Below are positions 53,346 through 62,522 of a stretch of 64,000 nucleotides of DNA, in pieces. The translations under genes were made by a program, and so were the position numbers. Below the pieces are notes generated by a model, which did not search any database, had not been told where the DNA came from, and worked only from the letters and a program-made list of their open reading frames with translations. Numbering within the stretch: the stretch's first letter is position 1; each line of letters begins with the position of its first letter. This stretch comes from Dubosiella muris (lineage in GTDB: Bacteria > Bacillota_I > Bacilli_A > Erysipelotrichales > Erysipelotrichaceae). The stretch is taken from assembly GCF_004793885.1 (NCBI RefSeq), contig NZ_SRYG01000003.1, positions 1 to 64,000 of the forward strand. The letters run 5' to 3'.

Positions 53346-54049
53346 AGTATCCCTCTTTTCCACAGCGCTTTCAATAAATGGACCCGCCACGCCAGCATTT
53401 GTAACACGGAAGCGTGATCCATACTCGATTCGTTTTCCTGATGGCGTCGATACGAAAGAAGCGGCCGATCCAAAATCTTGACCTTTCCTTTTTTTAACGC
53501 GACAAGTCCAATCCATTGATCGTGCATCGGCAAATCGTCGGGAAAAGGCAAAATCTCTTTTTTCAACCGCTTTCGAAACGCCATACAGCATCCCATAAAC
53601 GAGTTTTTTAAAATATTTTTCCTGAAACTCGCCGTCGGGGGATGGATCTGGAAAAAAGAAGGATGAAGGACATGAAGCGAAGCGTCCGTCACTTCGCAAT
53701 CATGCAGGACCAAATCGGCATCCTGCATTGCCGCGCAAACATGCTCTACTTTTTTAGGATCCCACAAGTCGTCTTGGTCACATAGAAAAACGATGTCGTT
53801 TTTCGTTTGCCGAATCGCGTTTTCAAAGTTTTTAATCAATCCTTTTCCCGGACCGGAAATCCATCGAATTCTCTGGTCGCCAAACGCCTCGATGCGCTCA
53901 ATCGTACGATCGTTTGAAGGATCCACGGAAATCACGATCTCATCCTCGGGTCCAAGCTGTGAAAGAATGGACTGGATTTGCGCCTGAATATATTTTTCCC
54001 CGTTATACGCCGCCATCGCGACCGAAACGCTTTCTTTTACTGAAGCCAT
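53342..54049 (-). CDS. GT2 family glycosyltransferase
   Basis: 235 aa from ATG 54049, the Met before SVKESVSVAMAAYNGEKYI; the frame is open further upstream but overlaps the preceding gene. It contains VDPSNDRT and FLCDQDDLWDPKKV (DxD). It is similar to the next gene over its first 200 residues, indicating tandem duplication. The Shine-Dalgarno is weak. Confidence 0.87.
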   Translation of the reverse strand: MASVKESVSVAMAAYNGEKYIQAQIQSILSQLGPEDEIVISVDPSNDRTIERIEAFGDQRIRWISGPGKGLIKNFENAIRQTKNDIVFLCDQDDLWDPKKVEHVCAAMQDADLVLHDCEVTDASLHVLHPSFFQIHPPTASFRKNILKNSFMGCCMAFRKRLKKEILPFPDDLPMHDQWIGLVALKKGKVKILDRPLLSYRRHQENESSMDHASVLQMLAWRVHLLKALWKRGIL

Positions 54050-54834
54050 ATGTTCCAATCTTTCGTATGCCGGAAAATACTCGCTTTGTGGCGCAAAATG
54101 ACATACTCGCAATACAGCCGTTCCTTAAACGAGCCCTTATAAAATTCATGAATGTCTCTTTTAAACACATGAAAACGTTTCAAGGCTTTTTTTCCATCGG
54201 TTTCATACGCGGAAAACGTTTGCTGGAGCAAGGTGTCTAAAATTTGGATTCGCGCGTTTCTTTTTCGCATCGAGCGAATAAAATCATGATCCACATGATC
54301 CAAAAACAAGTCCTCGTTGTACCGGTAATCTGAAAATAAAGACAAACGAATGACCATACCGCTATTAATGCCGCAAATTTCTTCATTGGAAAGTTTCCAT
54401 GGCTCTTTGGCGCGATGCAAATACACATCTTGCATCAGCGAAGGGGACAAATACCCTTGCTCCGGATGCCCGTCCGTAATCAACGGCAAATAAATATCCG
54501 CGTTGTTTTCCCGGATCGCTTTTCGAACGCAGGAAAAATAGTCATCGGGAATCGTCGTGTCGTCGTCAAACAACATCACGAAACCTTCCATGACCGGATT
54601 TTCCTCCTGAATGAAATCCAGCGCCCGGTTGTACGCTTTGGAAAGCCCGCGATTGCCATGCATGGACAAATAGACGTTTCCGTCGTTTTGCACTTTCTTC
54701 TGGTCAATCGTCGGCTTTGTGCTATTGTCGCAAACAATCGTAACGATATCCTTCTGCCGGGTCAACGCCTGATACGAAGGCGAAGTTTCCAATGGTTTAT
54801 TGTAATCGACTAAAATCGCATATATGGGAATCAT
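54037..54834 (-). CDS. GT2 family glycosyltransferase (rhamnosyltransferase-like)
   Basis: 265 aa. IYAILVDYNKPLETSPSYQAL, VCDNSTKP, HGNRGLSKAYNRALDFI and the FDDDTTIPDDYF metal motif match WcaA/rhamnosyltransferase-type GT2 proteins. Acceptor unknown. Separated by 27 nt from the GT4 gene upstream. Confidence 0.87.
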   Translation of the reverse strand: MIPIYAILVDYNKPLETSPSYQALTRQKDIVTIVCDNSTKPTIDQKKVQNDGNVYLSMHGNRGLSKAYNRALDFIQEENPVMEGFVMLFDDDTTIPDDYFSCVRKAIRENNADIYLPLITDGHPEQGYLSPSLMQDVYLHRAKEPWKLSNEEICGINSGMVIRLSLFSDYRYNEDLFLDHVDHDFIRSMRKRNARIQILDTLLQQTFSAYETDGKKALKRFHVFKRDIHEFYKGSFKERLYCEYVILRHKASIFRHTKDWNIWLQ

Positions 54835-54861
54835 ATTGTCACTTTCACACTCCTGTCCCTG

Positions 54862-55980
54862 TCACAATCCTGTGCTTTTTAATGTATTCGCAAACGAGCC
54901 GCCCCGAAAGAACTCCTGATAAACCTTGCGGCAGTTTTCCCGCTGTTCGAACTGCTCGGACAATGGCGTGCTACAAACCCGCTGCGCCACCGCGTCCAAG
55001 TTTTCGCGGTCGATGTTGAAGCCGATTTGAAACTCTTCCACCAGCCGCGCGGTATCGGCTGGAATCGTATTGATAATCGGCACCCCGCCACACCAGTAGT
55101 CGAGCGATTTCATCGTCAATCCCACCACAACGCTTTCTTTCATAATGTTGAGGGCGTAATTGCATTGATCGAAAATAGCTTGTTTCTTTTCCTGTTCAAA
55201 CACCTTTTTATGGTCGATCACAGGCACATGCGCTTCCTCCAGTTTCTGCACCAGCACCGCTTTGGATTCGCCCTCGCCGATAATATGCAAAAAGGAAGGC
55301 TTGTATTGGTTGCAATGGGTCAGGAAATCCACAATAAAATCAATGTCGATAATGTTGTTAATGGAACCCAAATACACAAAATGGACTTCCTCTTCGCTAA
55401 TCAAATCCGCAAACGAGCATGGCAGCTCCGGACGCGCCCAATACAGCGTTTTAAATTTCTGATTGTCCTTTTGTCCAAGCACATCCTGGTACAAGGCACA
55501 TTCTGTAAAAACCTGATCGGCCGCGGGTAAATACTTGTCGCGCAGCTTTCGCCAATACTGAAAGGGCGGAAGGGATAAATATTTCTCAATCGGCATCGCT
55601 TCCGGCCACAAGTCGATCACGTCAAAATACAATTTGACTTCCGGATGCTCCCGCTTGTACTGCGCCATCATTTTCGCCAGCGAATTGGCGGGAACCAGAC
55701 AATAAATCACGTCCGGGCGGATTTCCTCCAGCTTTTTTTTCATATTCCGCGCCAGCATATAGTGCGAAAACAGCCTTTGGATCGAAAGGTTTTTCGAGTA
55801 AGGAAACGCATGGACTAAATGATCGGCGCCGGATAAATATTTCATCGACTGCTTGTTGCGGTGGGAAAAATCGGAAGTCACCACACACACTTCGTCTTGT
55901 TTTTGCTCAAAATACGTCCGAAGCATGCGGACTCGATCAAAATAAGTGTCAAACGCGCAGACAATCGCGACTTTACTCAT
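54862..55980 (-). CDS. GT4 family glycosyltransferase
   Basis: 372 aa GT-B fold. The C-terminal half has FVYLGSINNIIDIDF, GEGESKAVL and the nucleotide-sugar-binding stretch TMKSLDYWCGGVPIINTIPADTA, where GT4 enzymes normally show an E-x7-E motif. It extends the lipid-linked repeat. Overlaps the epimerase gene (ATGA). Confidence 0.88.
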   Translation of the reverse strand: MSKVAIVCAFDTYFDRVRMLRTYFEQKQDEVCVVTSDFSHRNKQSMKYLSGADHLVHAFPYSKNLSIQRLFSHYMLARNMKKKLEEIRPDVIYCLVPANSLAKMMAQYKREHPEVKLYFDVIDLWPEAMPIEKYLSLPPFQYWRKLRDKYLPAADQVFTECALYQDVLGQKDNQKFKTLYWARPELPCSFADLISEEEVHFVYLGSINNIIDIDFIVDFLTHCNQYKPSFLHIIGEGESKAVLVQKLEEAHVPVIDHKKVFEQEKKQAIFDQCNYALNIMKESVVVGLTMKSLDYWCGGVPIINTIPADTARLVEEFQIGFNIDRENLDAVAQRVCSTPLSEQFEQRENCRKVYQEFFRGGSFANTLKSTGL

Positions 55981-56825
55981 GGTTTCCTCCTTTCTGTTTT
56001 TTCAATCGACGATTCAAAATCGACGATTTGGTACGGGAACGAATACCGGGACAGCGCGGGATCAATCACAAGCGATCCGAACACTTTTTGAAAAAGGGTC
56101 TTTTTGCGATTCATCGCGATCCATCCGTTCATCCCTTTGATCCATACGATTGGATGCTTATGAACGCGGGCGATTTGCCGGACAATATCCGTGGTGGAAA
56201 CGATTTTTTCGTTTTGAGGCAAAAAAATTCCCTCCGCGTTTGTATCCACGATGCCTTGCAAACACGCGCAGAAATTATCGACAAACAATACGCTTCGCTC
56301 ATTATAGATGTTTGGAAAGAGCGGTGTCACGCAAGAAAACCGGGAAAGCTTTTGATAGTTTCCTTTCGATCCCGGGCCATAAATCATGGGCGGGCGCACA
56401 ATGGCGACACGGAAGTTTGGATCCGCCAAGGGAGTGATTCCCTCTTCCGCTTGTTTCTTGCTGTCGCCATAAAAATTATCCGGCTCGAGCGGCGTTTCTT
56501 TTTTGATAAGCGTGTGATGGCTTCCATACACAAGAACGGAAGACATAAAAATAAATTGACGGCAACCATCCGCTTTGGCTTTTTTGGCCACCTCAATCGC
56601 CAAATCGCGGTTGACGGCGTAGTAAAGCGCTTCTTCGTCCTTTTTCGGATTGGAATGCGCCAGTCCGGCCATATGCACGACCACATCGTATCCGGAAAAC
56701 GAATTTTGCTTCCACTGCCCGCGCACGCGAATCAAATCCACTTGGTATCCTTCTTTTTGCTCTAAAAAAGCTTTGCATTGATTGGCCAAATACGAATGGC
56801 TGCCTGTAATTAAAATCCGCTTCAT
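55977..56825 (-). CDS. NAD-dependent sugar epimerase/reductase (SDR)
   Basis: 282 aa extended SDR. The Rossmann glycine motif is altered (TGSHSYLANQ instead of GGxGFIG). The catalytic Tyr/Lys pair is in FYGDSKKQAEE, and MSSVLVYGS and RPPMIYGPGSKGNY follow. Such proteins next to a WcaJ/WbpL-type transferase commonly make 4-keto-reduced or epimerised HexNAc donors. Product not assignable. Confidence 0.85.
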   Translation of the reverse strand: MKRILITGSHSYLANQCKAFLEQKEGYQVDLIRVRGQWKQNSFSGYDVVVHMAGLAHSNPKKDEEALYYAVNRDLAIEVAKKAKADGCRQFIFMSSVLVYGSHHTLIKKETPLEPDNFYGDSKKQAEEGITPLADPNFRVAIVRPPMIYGPGSKGNYQKLSRFSCVTPLFPNIYNERSVLFVDNFCACLQGIVDTNAEGIFLPQNEKIVSTTDIVRQIARVHKHPIVWIKGMNGWIAMNRKKTLFQKVFGSLVIDPALSRYSFPYQIVDFESSIEKTERRKP

Positions 56826-57412
56826 GATCGTTTTCCTTCCTGCACGCCATCGTGACGAAGCACAGAAAAAATCGTAGCGAAAAAGATCCGGGTATCCTCT
56901 CCAAATGTAATATGGCTCGCGTATTTCCCATCCAGGCCGGCTTTCACTTCGATTTCAAGCTCGTCCCGACCGGAAATTTGTGCCAGCCCGGTTAATCCGG
57001 GACGAATTCGCGAAGAACCATTTTCATCGCGCAAGGCGATCAAATCAAATTGATTCCACAAGGCGGGGCGAGGACCGACGATGGCCATGTCTCCGGAACA
57101 AATATTGAACAGCTGCGGCAGCTCGTCCAGGCTCGTCTTGCGCAAAAAGCGGCCAACCGGTGTAATAAACTGGTCTGGATTTTCCAGCAAGTGCGTCGGC
57201 ATATCGGTTGGCGTGTCGGTTCGCATCGTTCGAAATTTATAAATCATAAAATGGGTATCGTCTTTTCCAACCCGTTTTTGGCGAAAAAAGACCGGCCCTT
57301 TGGAAGTGCATTTAATAAGAATGGATAAAAGGATCAACACGGGCGAGAGCACGACAATTCCCAATACGCTCAACGCAAAGTCAATCACTCGTTTCAAACA
57401 GTTTTGATACAT
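56822..57412 (-). CDS. Initiating undecaprenyl-phosphate sugar transferase
   Basis: 196 aa from ATG 57412 (AAAGGAA upstream). One N-terminal membrane helix, then the bacterial sugar transferase core: KGPVFFRQKRVGKDDTHF, YKFRTMRTD, RKTSLDELPQLFNICSGDMAIVGPRP and RPGLTGLAQISGRDELE. It attaches the first sugar-phosphate to undecaprenyl phosphate. It heads the operon that runs to rfbD. Confidence 0.94.
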   Translation of the reverse strand: MYQNCLKRVIDFALSVLGIVVLSPVLILLSILIKCTSKGPVFFRQKRVGKDDTHFMIYKFRTMRTDTPTDMPTHLLENPDQFITPVGRFLRKTSLDELPQLFNICSGDMAIVGPRPALWNQFDLIALRDENGSSRIRPGLTGLAQISGRDELEIEVKAGLDGKYASHITFGEDTRIFFATIFSVLRHDGVQEGKRS

Positions 57413-57461
57413 ACGATTCCTTTCTGAATTCCCGTCTATTCTATCATAGTTCGCCAAAAAG

Positions 57462-57493
57462 AAAAAAGCCCATTCCTAGGAATGCGCGTTTTT
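57462..57493. terminator. Terminator between the CapD-like gene and the polysaccharide operon
   Basis: Stem CATTCC/GGAATG (57471-57476 with 57479-57484) extended by GC pairs, flanked by A6 and T5 runs. Confidence 0.6.
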
Positions 57494-57554
57494 CACATAG
57501 ATGACGATAAAATTTAGATTTTATAAGAAACAAAGTCCCTTTTTCCAAAGAACG

Positions 57555-59438
57555 TTACTGCCCGCGTTTCGACATCGTTTGCGGATCGTCTTTAATCAGT
57601 GTTAGAAGCTTGGCCTTGATGAGCGCGGTATCATCCGTTTTTGAAATCGTTTCATACAACTCGTCCAGTTTTCGATCCATTTCCTCTTGCGTGATTTGAA
57701 TCGGTTCATGAACGAAGATCAGCCGGTTATCGGTTCGATGGCATTTTTCAATTTCAAGCGCGAGCTCTTCGAACATTTTTTCGCCAGGCCGCAGCCCGAC
57801 TTCCTTGATTTCGATTTCCTCGTATGGCTTGTAGCCGGCCAGATGAATCATCTTTTCCGCCAGTTCCAGGATTTTCACCGGCTTGCCCATATCCAGTACA
57901 AAGATCTCGCTTTGATTGGCGTAGTAACCCGCTTGCAGAACAAGCTGCGCCGCCTCGGGAATCGTCATAAAATAGCGCTGAATGTTGTAGTCCGTCACCG
58001 TGACCGGACCTCCCTGCCGAATTTGCTCTTTAAAAATCGGAATCACGGAGCCGCTGGAGCCAAGCACGTTTCCAAAGCGAACCGCCGCCATTTTAATTGG
58101 CGAATCTTTGACATTTCTGGACTGCATGACGAGCTCTGTCATCCGTTTGGTCGCGCCCATCACATTGGTTGGGTTGACCGCCTTATCTGTGGAAATCATG
58201 ATAAAGCGCTTGACATCGTAGGCGATGCAGGCGTCAATCACGTTTTTCGTGCCAAACACGTTGTTGCGAATCGCTTCCATTGGCCGGTCTTCCATTAGCG
58301 GCACGTGTTTATGGGCAGCGGCATGATAAACGACATCCGGTTTGTAATCCCGCATAAACTTAAACATCTCTTCCCGTTCCCGTATGGAAATAATGAGGGA
58401 AACGAGTTCCACATTTTGGGATATCTCGCCAGCTCTCGCTTTCCGCATGAATTCCTGTTTCAGCATATAAAGCGTGTTTTCATTGATATCAATCATAATC
58501 AGCCGTTTGGGCGCGAAGCGGATGATCTGGCGGCAAAGCTCCGATCCAATCGACCCGCCCGCTCCGGTGACACAAACGACTTGGTCGTTTAAATAGGCGC
58601 CAATTTCCTCCGTTTTCAAATCCACGGTATGCCGGTTGAGCAGATCCTCAATTTGGATCTCGTCGACATGAATTCCCTCGTGTTCGTTTTCGAGAGAAAA
58701 GCGCATGATTTTCGTGATACAAGAAGTATTGGCGCAAAGCTCGATGATCCGCTGTTTGTTTTGCTCATCGATTCGACTGATCGCGATAAACAGGCGGGTC
58801 ACGCCGTTTTCCTTGGCGATGCGGTCGACTTCGTCAATCGTTCCCAGCACTTTTTTACCGCCGACCAGCGTCCCTTTGGGCTTGTAGTCATCCAAATATC
58901 CCACCACATTGTAAGGATATTGCGTACCGCGATAAATCTCGTTCACCATCATATAGCCGCCGTTTCCGGCGCCAATCACGAGCGCTTTTTCCGAGCGGTC
59001 CACATTCATCATATATTGGTGGAACTCCCGATAAAGCAGTCGAATCGCCAACTGGATAATGTACGCTAAAATCTCGGAAATAATAATCAGGGATGGATGG
59101 AACAAGTGCATAGTTTGGGTGAAAATAAGCATGATCACCATACAGACAAGCGAACTCAATCCAATTCGAATCACGTCTTGCGGCCCTGTATACGTCCAAA
59201 GCGTCTTCGGGGTGGAAAAAAGCATCCCAACGCCAAGATGGAGAACGAGCACGAAAATCATGCCGTAAATAATGAGATGCGTAATATGCAGCAGTCTTCC
59301 GTCCAGAAAGAAATTGTTGTCCATGAAGAACGTGAACACATAACTGCTAAAAACAATGACTAAATCCAGCAACATAATGATCGCGTTGCGGTATTTTTGG
59401 TAAAGTTTCGTTTGATAAATCGTATCCATACCTTTCAT
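57555..59438 (-). CDS. CapD/WbpM-like UDP-sugar 4,6-dehydratase, membrane-bound
   Basis: 627 aa from ATG 59438; ATG 59429 is the alternative, lying 7 nt after a TATAAT. Four N-terminal membrane helices, a first CoA-binding-like Rossmann domain (VIGAGNGGYMMVNE, about 150), then a dehydratase domain (VTGAGGSIGSELCRQI, about 290). Its STDKAVNPTNVMGATKRMTE has Met in place of the usual catalytic Tyr, as in WbpM/PglF. It likely makes UDP-4-keto-6-deoxy-GlcNAc for the neighbouring cluster. Monocistronic. Confidence 0.92.
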   Translation of the reverse strand: MKGMDTIYQTKLYQKYRNAIIMLLDLVIVFSSYVFTFFMDNNFFLDGRLLHITHLIIYGMIFVLVLHLGVGMLFSTPKTLWTYTGPQDVIRIGLSSLVCMVIMLIFTQTMHLFHPSLIIISEILAYIIQLAIRLLYREFHQYMMNVDRSEKALVIGAGNGGYMMVNEIYRGTQYPYNVVGYLDDYKPKGTLVGGKKVLGTIDEVDRIAKENGVTRLFIAISRIDEQNKQRIIELCANTSCITKIMRFSLENEHEGIHVDEIQIEDLLNRHTVDLKTEEIGAYLNDQVVCVTGAGGSIGSELCRQIIRFAPKRLIMIDINENTLYMLKQEFMRKARAGEISQNVELVSLIISIREREEMFKFMRDYKPDVVYHAAAHKHVPLMEDRPMEAIRNNVFGTKNVIDACIAYDVKRFIMISTDKAVNPTNVMGATKRMTELVMQSRNVKDSPIKMAAVRFGNVLGSSGSVIPIFKEQIRQGGPVTVTDYNIQRYFMTIPEAAQLVLQAGYYANQSEIFVLDMGKPVKILELAEKMIHLAGYKPYEEIEIKEVGLRPGEKMFEELALEIEKCHRTDNRLIFVHEPIQITQEEMDRKLDELYETISKTDDTALIKAKLLTLIKDDPQTMSKRGQ

Positions 59439-59487
59439 TATACACATTCAAAGCCGTTTTAAAAATCAAATTATAAGAAACGGCGGC

Positions 59488-60375
59488 TTATTGTCCTTCC
59501 TCGCCCGCCTCTCCGGCTTTGAACGCTTCTAAAAACTTTTGGGCCGCTTTGGAAAACGCCTGGTATTTTTTCCATACGAGAAACAAGGGGGCTTCCAGCT
59601 TTGGCTCAAAAGGAATAAAAACGAGGTCTTCGTGAGATTGCTGGAGTCCATCAATCGATAGCGCGTATCCCAGTTTTTGTTCTACCATAAAACCGGCATT
59701 GTAAAATAAATTGTACGTAGCCACGATATTCAAATCTTTTTTCTCTTTGCCCAGCCAGTCATGCAAAATTTGTTCCCGCATTCCTTGTCGGGAAGTGATA
59801 AGCGGCAATTCACAAACTTGTTCTTTGGTGATATACGGCAAAGAAGCCAACGGATCGTCTTTCCGGCAAATCAATCCCCAAATATTTTTATAGCGCAGCG
59901 GATACGTTTCCATTTTCGAAAAATCCAGCTTCCCGACAAACAAACCAAAATCGTACAACCCTTTCTCCACCGATTCCCGAATATCAAGTCCGTTCCCTGA
60001 ATGAATATGAAAATGAATATCGGGATATTCGTCGTGTACCTTTTTCATTGTCGCAATTAATTCTTTCATCCCTGTCGTTTCTCCGCATCCAATGTGGATA
60101 TCCCCTTTTAAATCATAATCTTGAACTTCTAAATCAACGAGCATTTTATCCGTCAAGTCCACGATTTCCTGGGCGCGTTTTCGAAAATACATTCCATCTT
60201 CGGTCAGCGTAATTTTGCGGTTTCCACGAATAAACAGCGTTTTTCCCAATTCCATTTCCAGCTCTTTCATTTGTTTGGATAAAGAAGGCTGGGAAATATG
60301 GATCAAATTGGCCGCTTTCGTTAAATTTTCCTCTTGCGCGATGGCTAAAAAATAGCGCATAACCCGAATGTCCAT
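59488..60375 (-). CDS. LysR family transcriptional regulator
   Basis: 295 aa. N-terminal winged HTH (RYFLAIAQEENLTKAANLIHISQPSLSKQMKELEMELG) and a LysR substrate-binding domain (90-290) with DIHIGCGETTGMKELI. AAGGAGA precedes the ATG. It is divergent from the 72-aa/DUF3737 pair across 106 bp carrying nested dyads, so it most likely controls them and itself. Confidence 0.95.
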   Translation of the reverse strand: MDIRVMRYFLAIAQEENLTKAANLIHISQPSLSKQMKELEMELGKTLFIRGNRKITLTEDGMYFRKRAQEIVDLTDKMLVDLEVQDYDLKGDIHIGCGETTGMKELIATMKKVHDEYPDIHFHIHSGNGLDIRESVEKGLYDFGLFVGKLDFSKMETYPLRYKNIWGLICRKDDPLASLPYITKEQVCELPLITSRQGMREQILHDWLGKEKKDLNIVATYNLFYNAGFMVEQKLGYALSIDGLQQSHEDLVFIPFEPKLEAPLFLVWKKYQAFSKAAQKFLEAFKAGEAGEEGQ

Positions 60376-60422
60376 TCTTCTCTTTCTCCTTCTATTCTTT
60401 TTAGCTATATTCCATCATAAAC

Positions 60423-60464
60423 AACAAGTATTCGCAATCCTGAAGTAACTTCCATATACTTGTT
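60423..60464 (+). promoter_or_regulatory. Candidate LysR operator and promoter with nested dyads
   Basis: A 9-bp inverted repeat AACAAGTAT/ATACTTGTT (60423-60431 and 60456-60464) encloses a second perfect dyad GAAGT-A-ACTTC (60442-60452). The plus-strand -10 TATACT is at 60455-60460 with a weak TTCGCA -35 18 bp upstream, so both dyads overlap the promoter. Confidence 0.5.
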
Positions 60465-60481
60465 CATGGAGGGGTTGCAAT

Positions 60482-60700
60482 ATGCGGGAGCAATATATCA
60501 AGGATTGTCTAAAAGACGGTGGCTGTAGCGAGGAGGAGATCAATGCGTGTCTGTGCGACCGCAACAGGCAGCGCCGCATCGCTTCGATGCGGGCCAAACA
60601 GCTTGAAATCGTCCATCAGGAGCAGGCGAAACTGGCTTGTATTGATCATTTATGCCACGAACTGCGAAAGGAGAAACAACATGGAAATTATAAAAAATAA
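60482..60700 (+). CDS. Small Cys-rich protein (72 aa) upstream of the DUF3737 gene
   Basis: 72 aa, charged and helical, with six Cys (residues 9, 15, 23, 25, 53, 58). The good GGAGGGG site and the 20-bp overlap with the DUF3737 start support translation. I do not know the family. The Cys spacing could bind a metal or sense redox state; this is a guess. Confidence 0.65.
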   Translation: MREQYIKDCLKDGGCSEEEINACLCDRNRQRRIASMRAKQLEIVHQEQAKLACIDHLCHELRKEKQHGNYKK

Positions 60701-61520
60701 AAACTTTGACGAGGAGCGTTCGCTCTATCATATCATGAACGCGAAAATTGAAAACTGTACCTTTGCCGGGCCAGCCGACGGCGAGTCCGTTTTAAAAGAA
60801 GCAAGAAATATCGAAGTGGTCGACAGCCGCTTTTCTCTCCGTTATCCTTTATGGCATGTGGATGGCTTTGTATTGAGTCATTCCACACTGGATGAGAAGA
60901 CCCGCGCGCCGATTTGGTACGCGAAAAACGGAAGTATCGTGGACTCTTCCATTCACAGCATCAAAGGGGTTCGGGAATGCGACCACATCACGATTCGAAA
61001 CTGTGACATTGCGTCCAATGAATTTGGGTGGAAAAGCCATCATATCGAGATGAAAGATTCAACGATCGCAAGTGAGTATATCTTTTTGGACAGTACTGAC
61101 GTTTCTTTGGAAAACGTGCAAATGAAAGGAAAATACTCTTTTCAATATATGGAAAACCTCACGATTGAAAACTGTATTCTGGATACGAAAGACGCCTTCT
61201 GGCATTCAAAAAACGTCACGGTGCGCAACAGCGTTGTGAAAGGCGAGTATTTGGCCTGGTTCTCCGATGGTCTGACGCTTGACCACTGCAAGATCATGGG
61301 AACCCAGCCTTTGTGCTATTGTAAAAATCTGACACTCATCGACTGTGAAATGATCGACACGGATCTTGCGTTTGAATATTCAGACGTTTTGGCGACTGTT
61401 GTTTCTTCTATTGATTCAATAAAGAACCCTCGTTCGGGAAAAATCGTCGCGAAATCAATCGGAGAGATCATTCGCGAAGGATCCATTATGAAAGATACGT
61501 GCGAAATCGTAACAGAGTGA
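60681..61520 (+). CDS. DUF3737 family right-handed beta-helix protein
   Basis: 279 aa from ATG 60681 (AAAGGAGA). Short repeats of the form x-I-x-N-C-x-I/x-V-x-N-S-x-V run through the chain (KIENCTF, ITIRNCDI, MKDSTI, LTIENCIL, VTVRNSVV, LTLDHCKI, LTLIDCEM), the mark of a parallel beta-helix. No signal peptide. DUF3737 genes often sit beside a LysR regulator as here; activity unknown. Confidence 0.9.
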   Translation: MEIIKNKNFDEERSLYHIMNAKIENCTFAGPADGESVLKEARNIEVVDSRFSLRYPLWHVDGFVLSHSTLDEKTRAPIWYAKNGSIVDSSIHSIKGVRECDHITIRNCDIASNEFGWKSHHIEMKDSTIASEYIFLDSTDVSLENVQMKGKYSFQYMENLTIENCILDTKDAFWHSKNVTVRNSVVKGEYLAWFSDGLTLDHCKIMGTQPLCYCKNLTLIDCEMIDTDLAFEYSDVLATVVSSIDSIKNPRSGKIVAKSIGEIIREGSIMKDTCEIVTE

Positions 61521-61532
61521 TTGTTCTCTAAA

Positions 61533-61570
61533 AAAAGCATCGCCGGCGCGAAAGCCAAAGCGATGCTTTT
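61533..61570. terminator. Bidirectional terminator between DUF3737 and GT2 genes
   Basis: An 11-bp stem AAAAGCATCGC/GCGATGCTTTT (61533-61543 with 61560-61570), with A and T runs. The stop of the converging GT2 gene overlaps its right arm. Confidence 0.8.
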
Positions 61571-62522
61571 ATTCTTTATAAGTCCGATTTGAAATAATAT
61601 ACCTTGGCCTATGTTTTGTTTCAAGATAGGTTTTTCCTACATATTCCCCGATCACACCCAAAGATATTAGTTGAATTCCTCCAAGCAAGCACGTCACAAT
61701 GATAGAGCTTGTCCAGCCGGACACCACCGTACCGTGAATCAAAGAAATCAGCGCGTAAACAATCAATAAAAAGCTGATGATTGAAAATGCGATGCCTATT
61801 CCGGTAACAATTCGAATCGGCTTAATGCTTAAACTTGTGATTCCATCAAAGGCAAGCGCGAGCATCTTTTTTAAAGGATAATGACTTTCCCCCTTCAATC
61901 TCTCGTGCCTTTCATAATAAACGCTTGTACTGTTAAATCCAACCAACGGAAACATCCCTCTTAAAAAAAGATTCACTTCGTTAAAATTCGAAAATTCTTC
62001 CAGAACTTTTGCGGACACCAAGCGATAATCCGCATGATTGTACACCACTTCTCCTCCGAGTTTATTCATTAGCTTATAAAAACCTTCCGCTGTTGTTCGT
62101 TTAAAAAAAGTATCTGTGTCTCTTTTTGAACGCACCCCGTATACGATATCGGCTCCTTTGTGATAGGCTTCCACCATCTCGTCCATGGCGTTTAAATCGT
62201 CTTGCCCGTCACAATCAATCGAAATGGTGATATCGCATAAATCTTTTGCTTCCATCAGTCCGGCCAGCAACGCATTTTGATGGCCCCGATTCCGGCTTAA
62301 TGAAATCCCCTCAATCTTTTCTTCCTGATTCGCAAATTCTTGAATCAAATTCCATGTTGAGTCCCGGCTTCCATCATTGACAAACAAAATACGGCTTTGT
62401 TCGCTTACCTTCCTCCTTGCGATCAGGTGATTTAATTTGTTTAAAAACATAGGCTTTGTGACAGGTAGCACTTCTTGTTCGTTATAACATGGAATCACGA
62501 TGTATAAAACTGGCTTATCCAT
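61569..62522 (-). CDS. GT2 polyprenyl-phosphate sugar transferase with two membrane helices
   Basis: 317 aa from ATG 62522 (AAAGGAGA). LYIVIPCYNEQEVLPVT, LFVNDGSRDSTW, SRNRGHQNALLAGL and the SIDCDGQDD metal motif are those of DPM1/GtrB/YkcC proteins. Two C-terminal membrane helices follow. It overlaps the upstream membrane protein gene by 8 bp, a common pairing of a lipid-sugar synthase with its GT-C user. Confidence 0.92.
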   Translation of the reverse strand: MDKPVLYIVIPCYNEQEVLPVTKPMFLNKLNHLIARRKVSEQSRILFVNDGSRDSTWNLIQEFANQEEKIEGISLSRNRGHQNALLAGLMEAKDLCDITISIDCDGQDDLNAMDEMVEAYHKGADIVYGVRSKRDTDTFFKRTTAEGFYKLMNKLGGEVVYNHADYRLVSAKVLEEFSNFNEVNLFLRGMFPLVGFNSTSVYYERHERLKGESHYPLKKMLALAFDGITSLSIKPIRIVTGIGIAFSIISFLLIVYALISLIHGTVVSGWTSSIIVTCLLGGIQLISLGVIGEYVGKTYLETKHRPRYIISNRTYKE

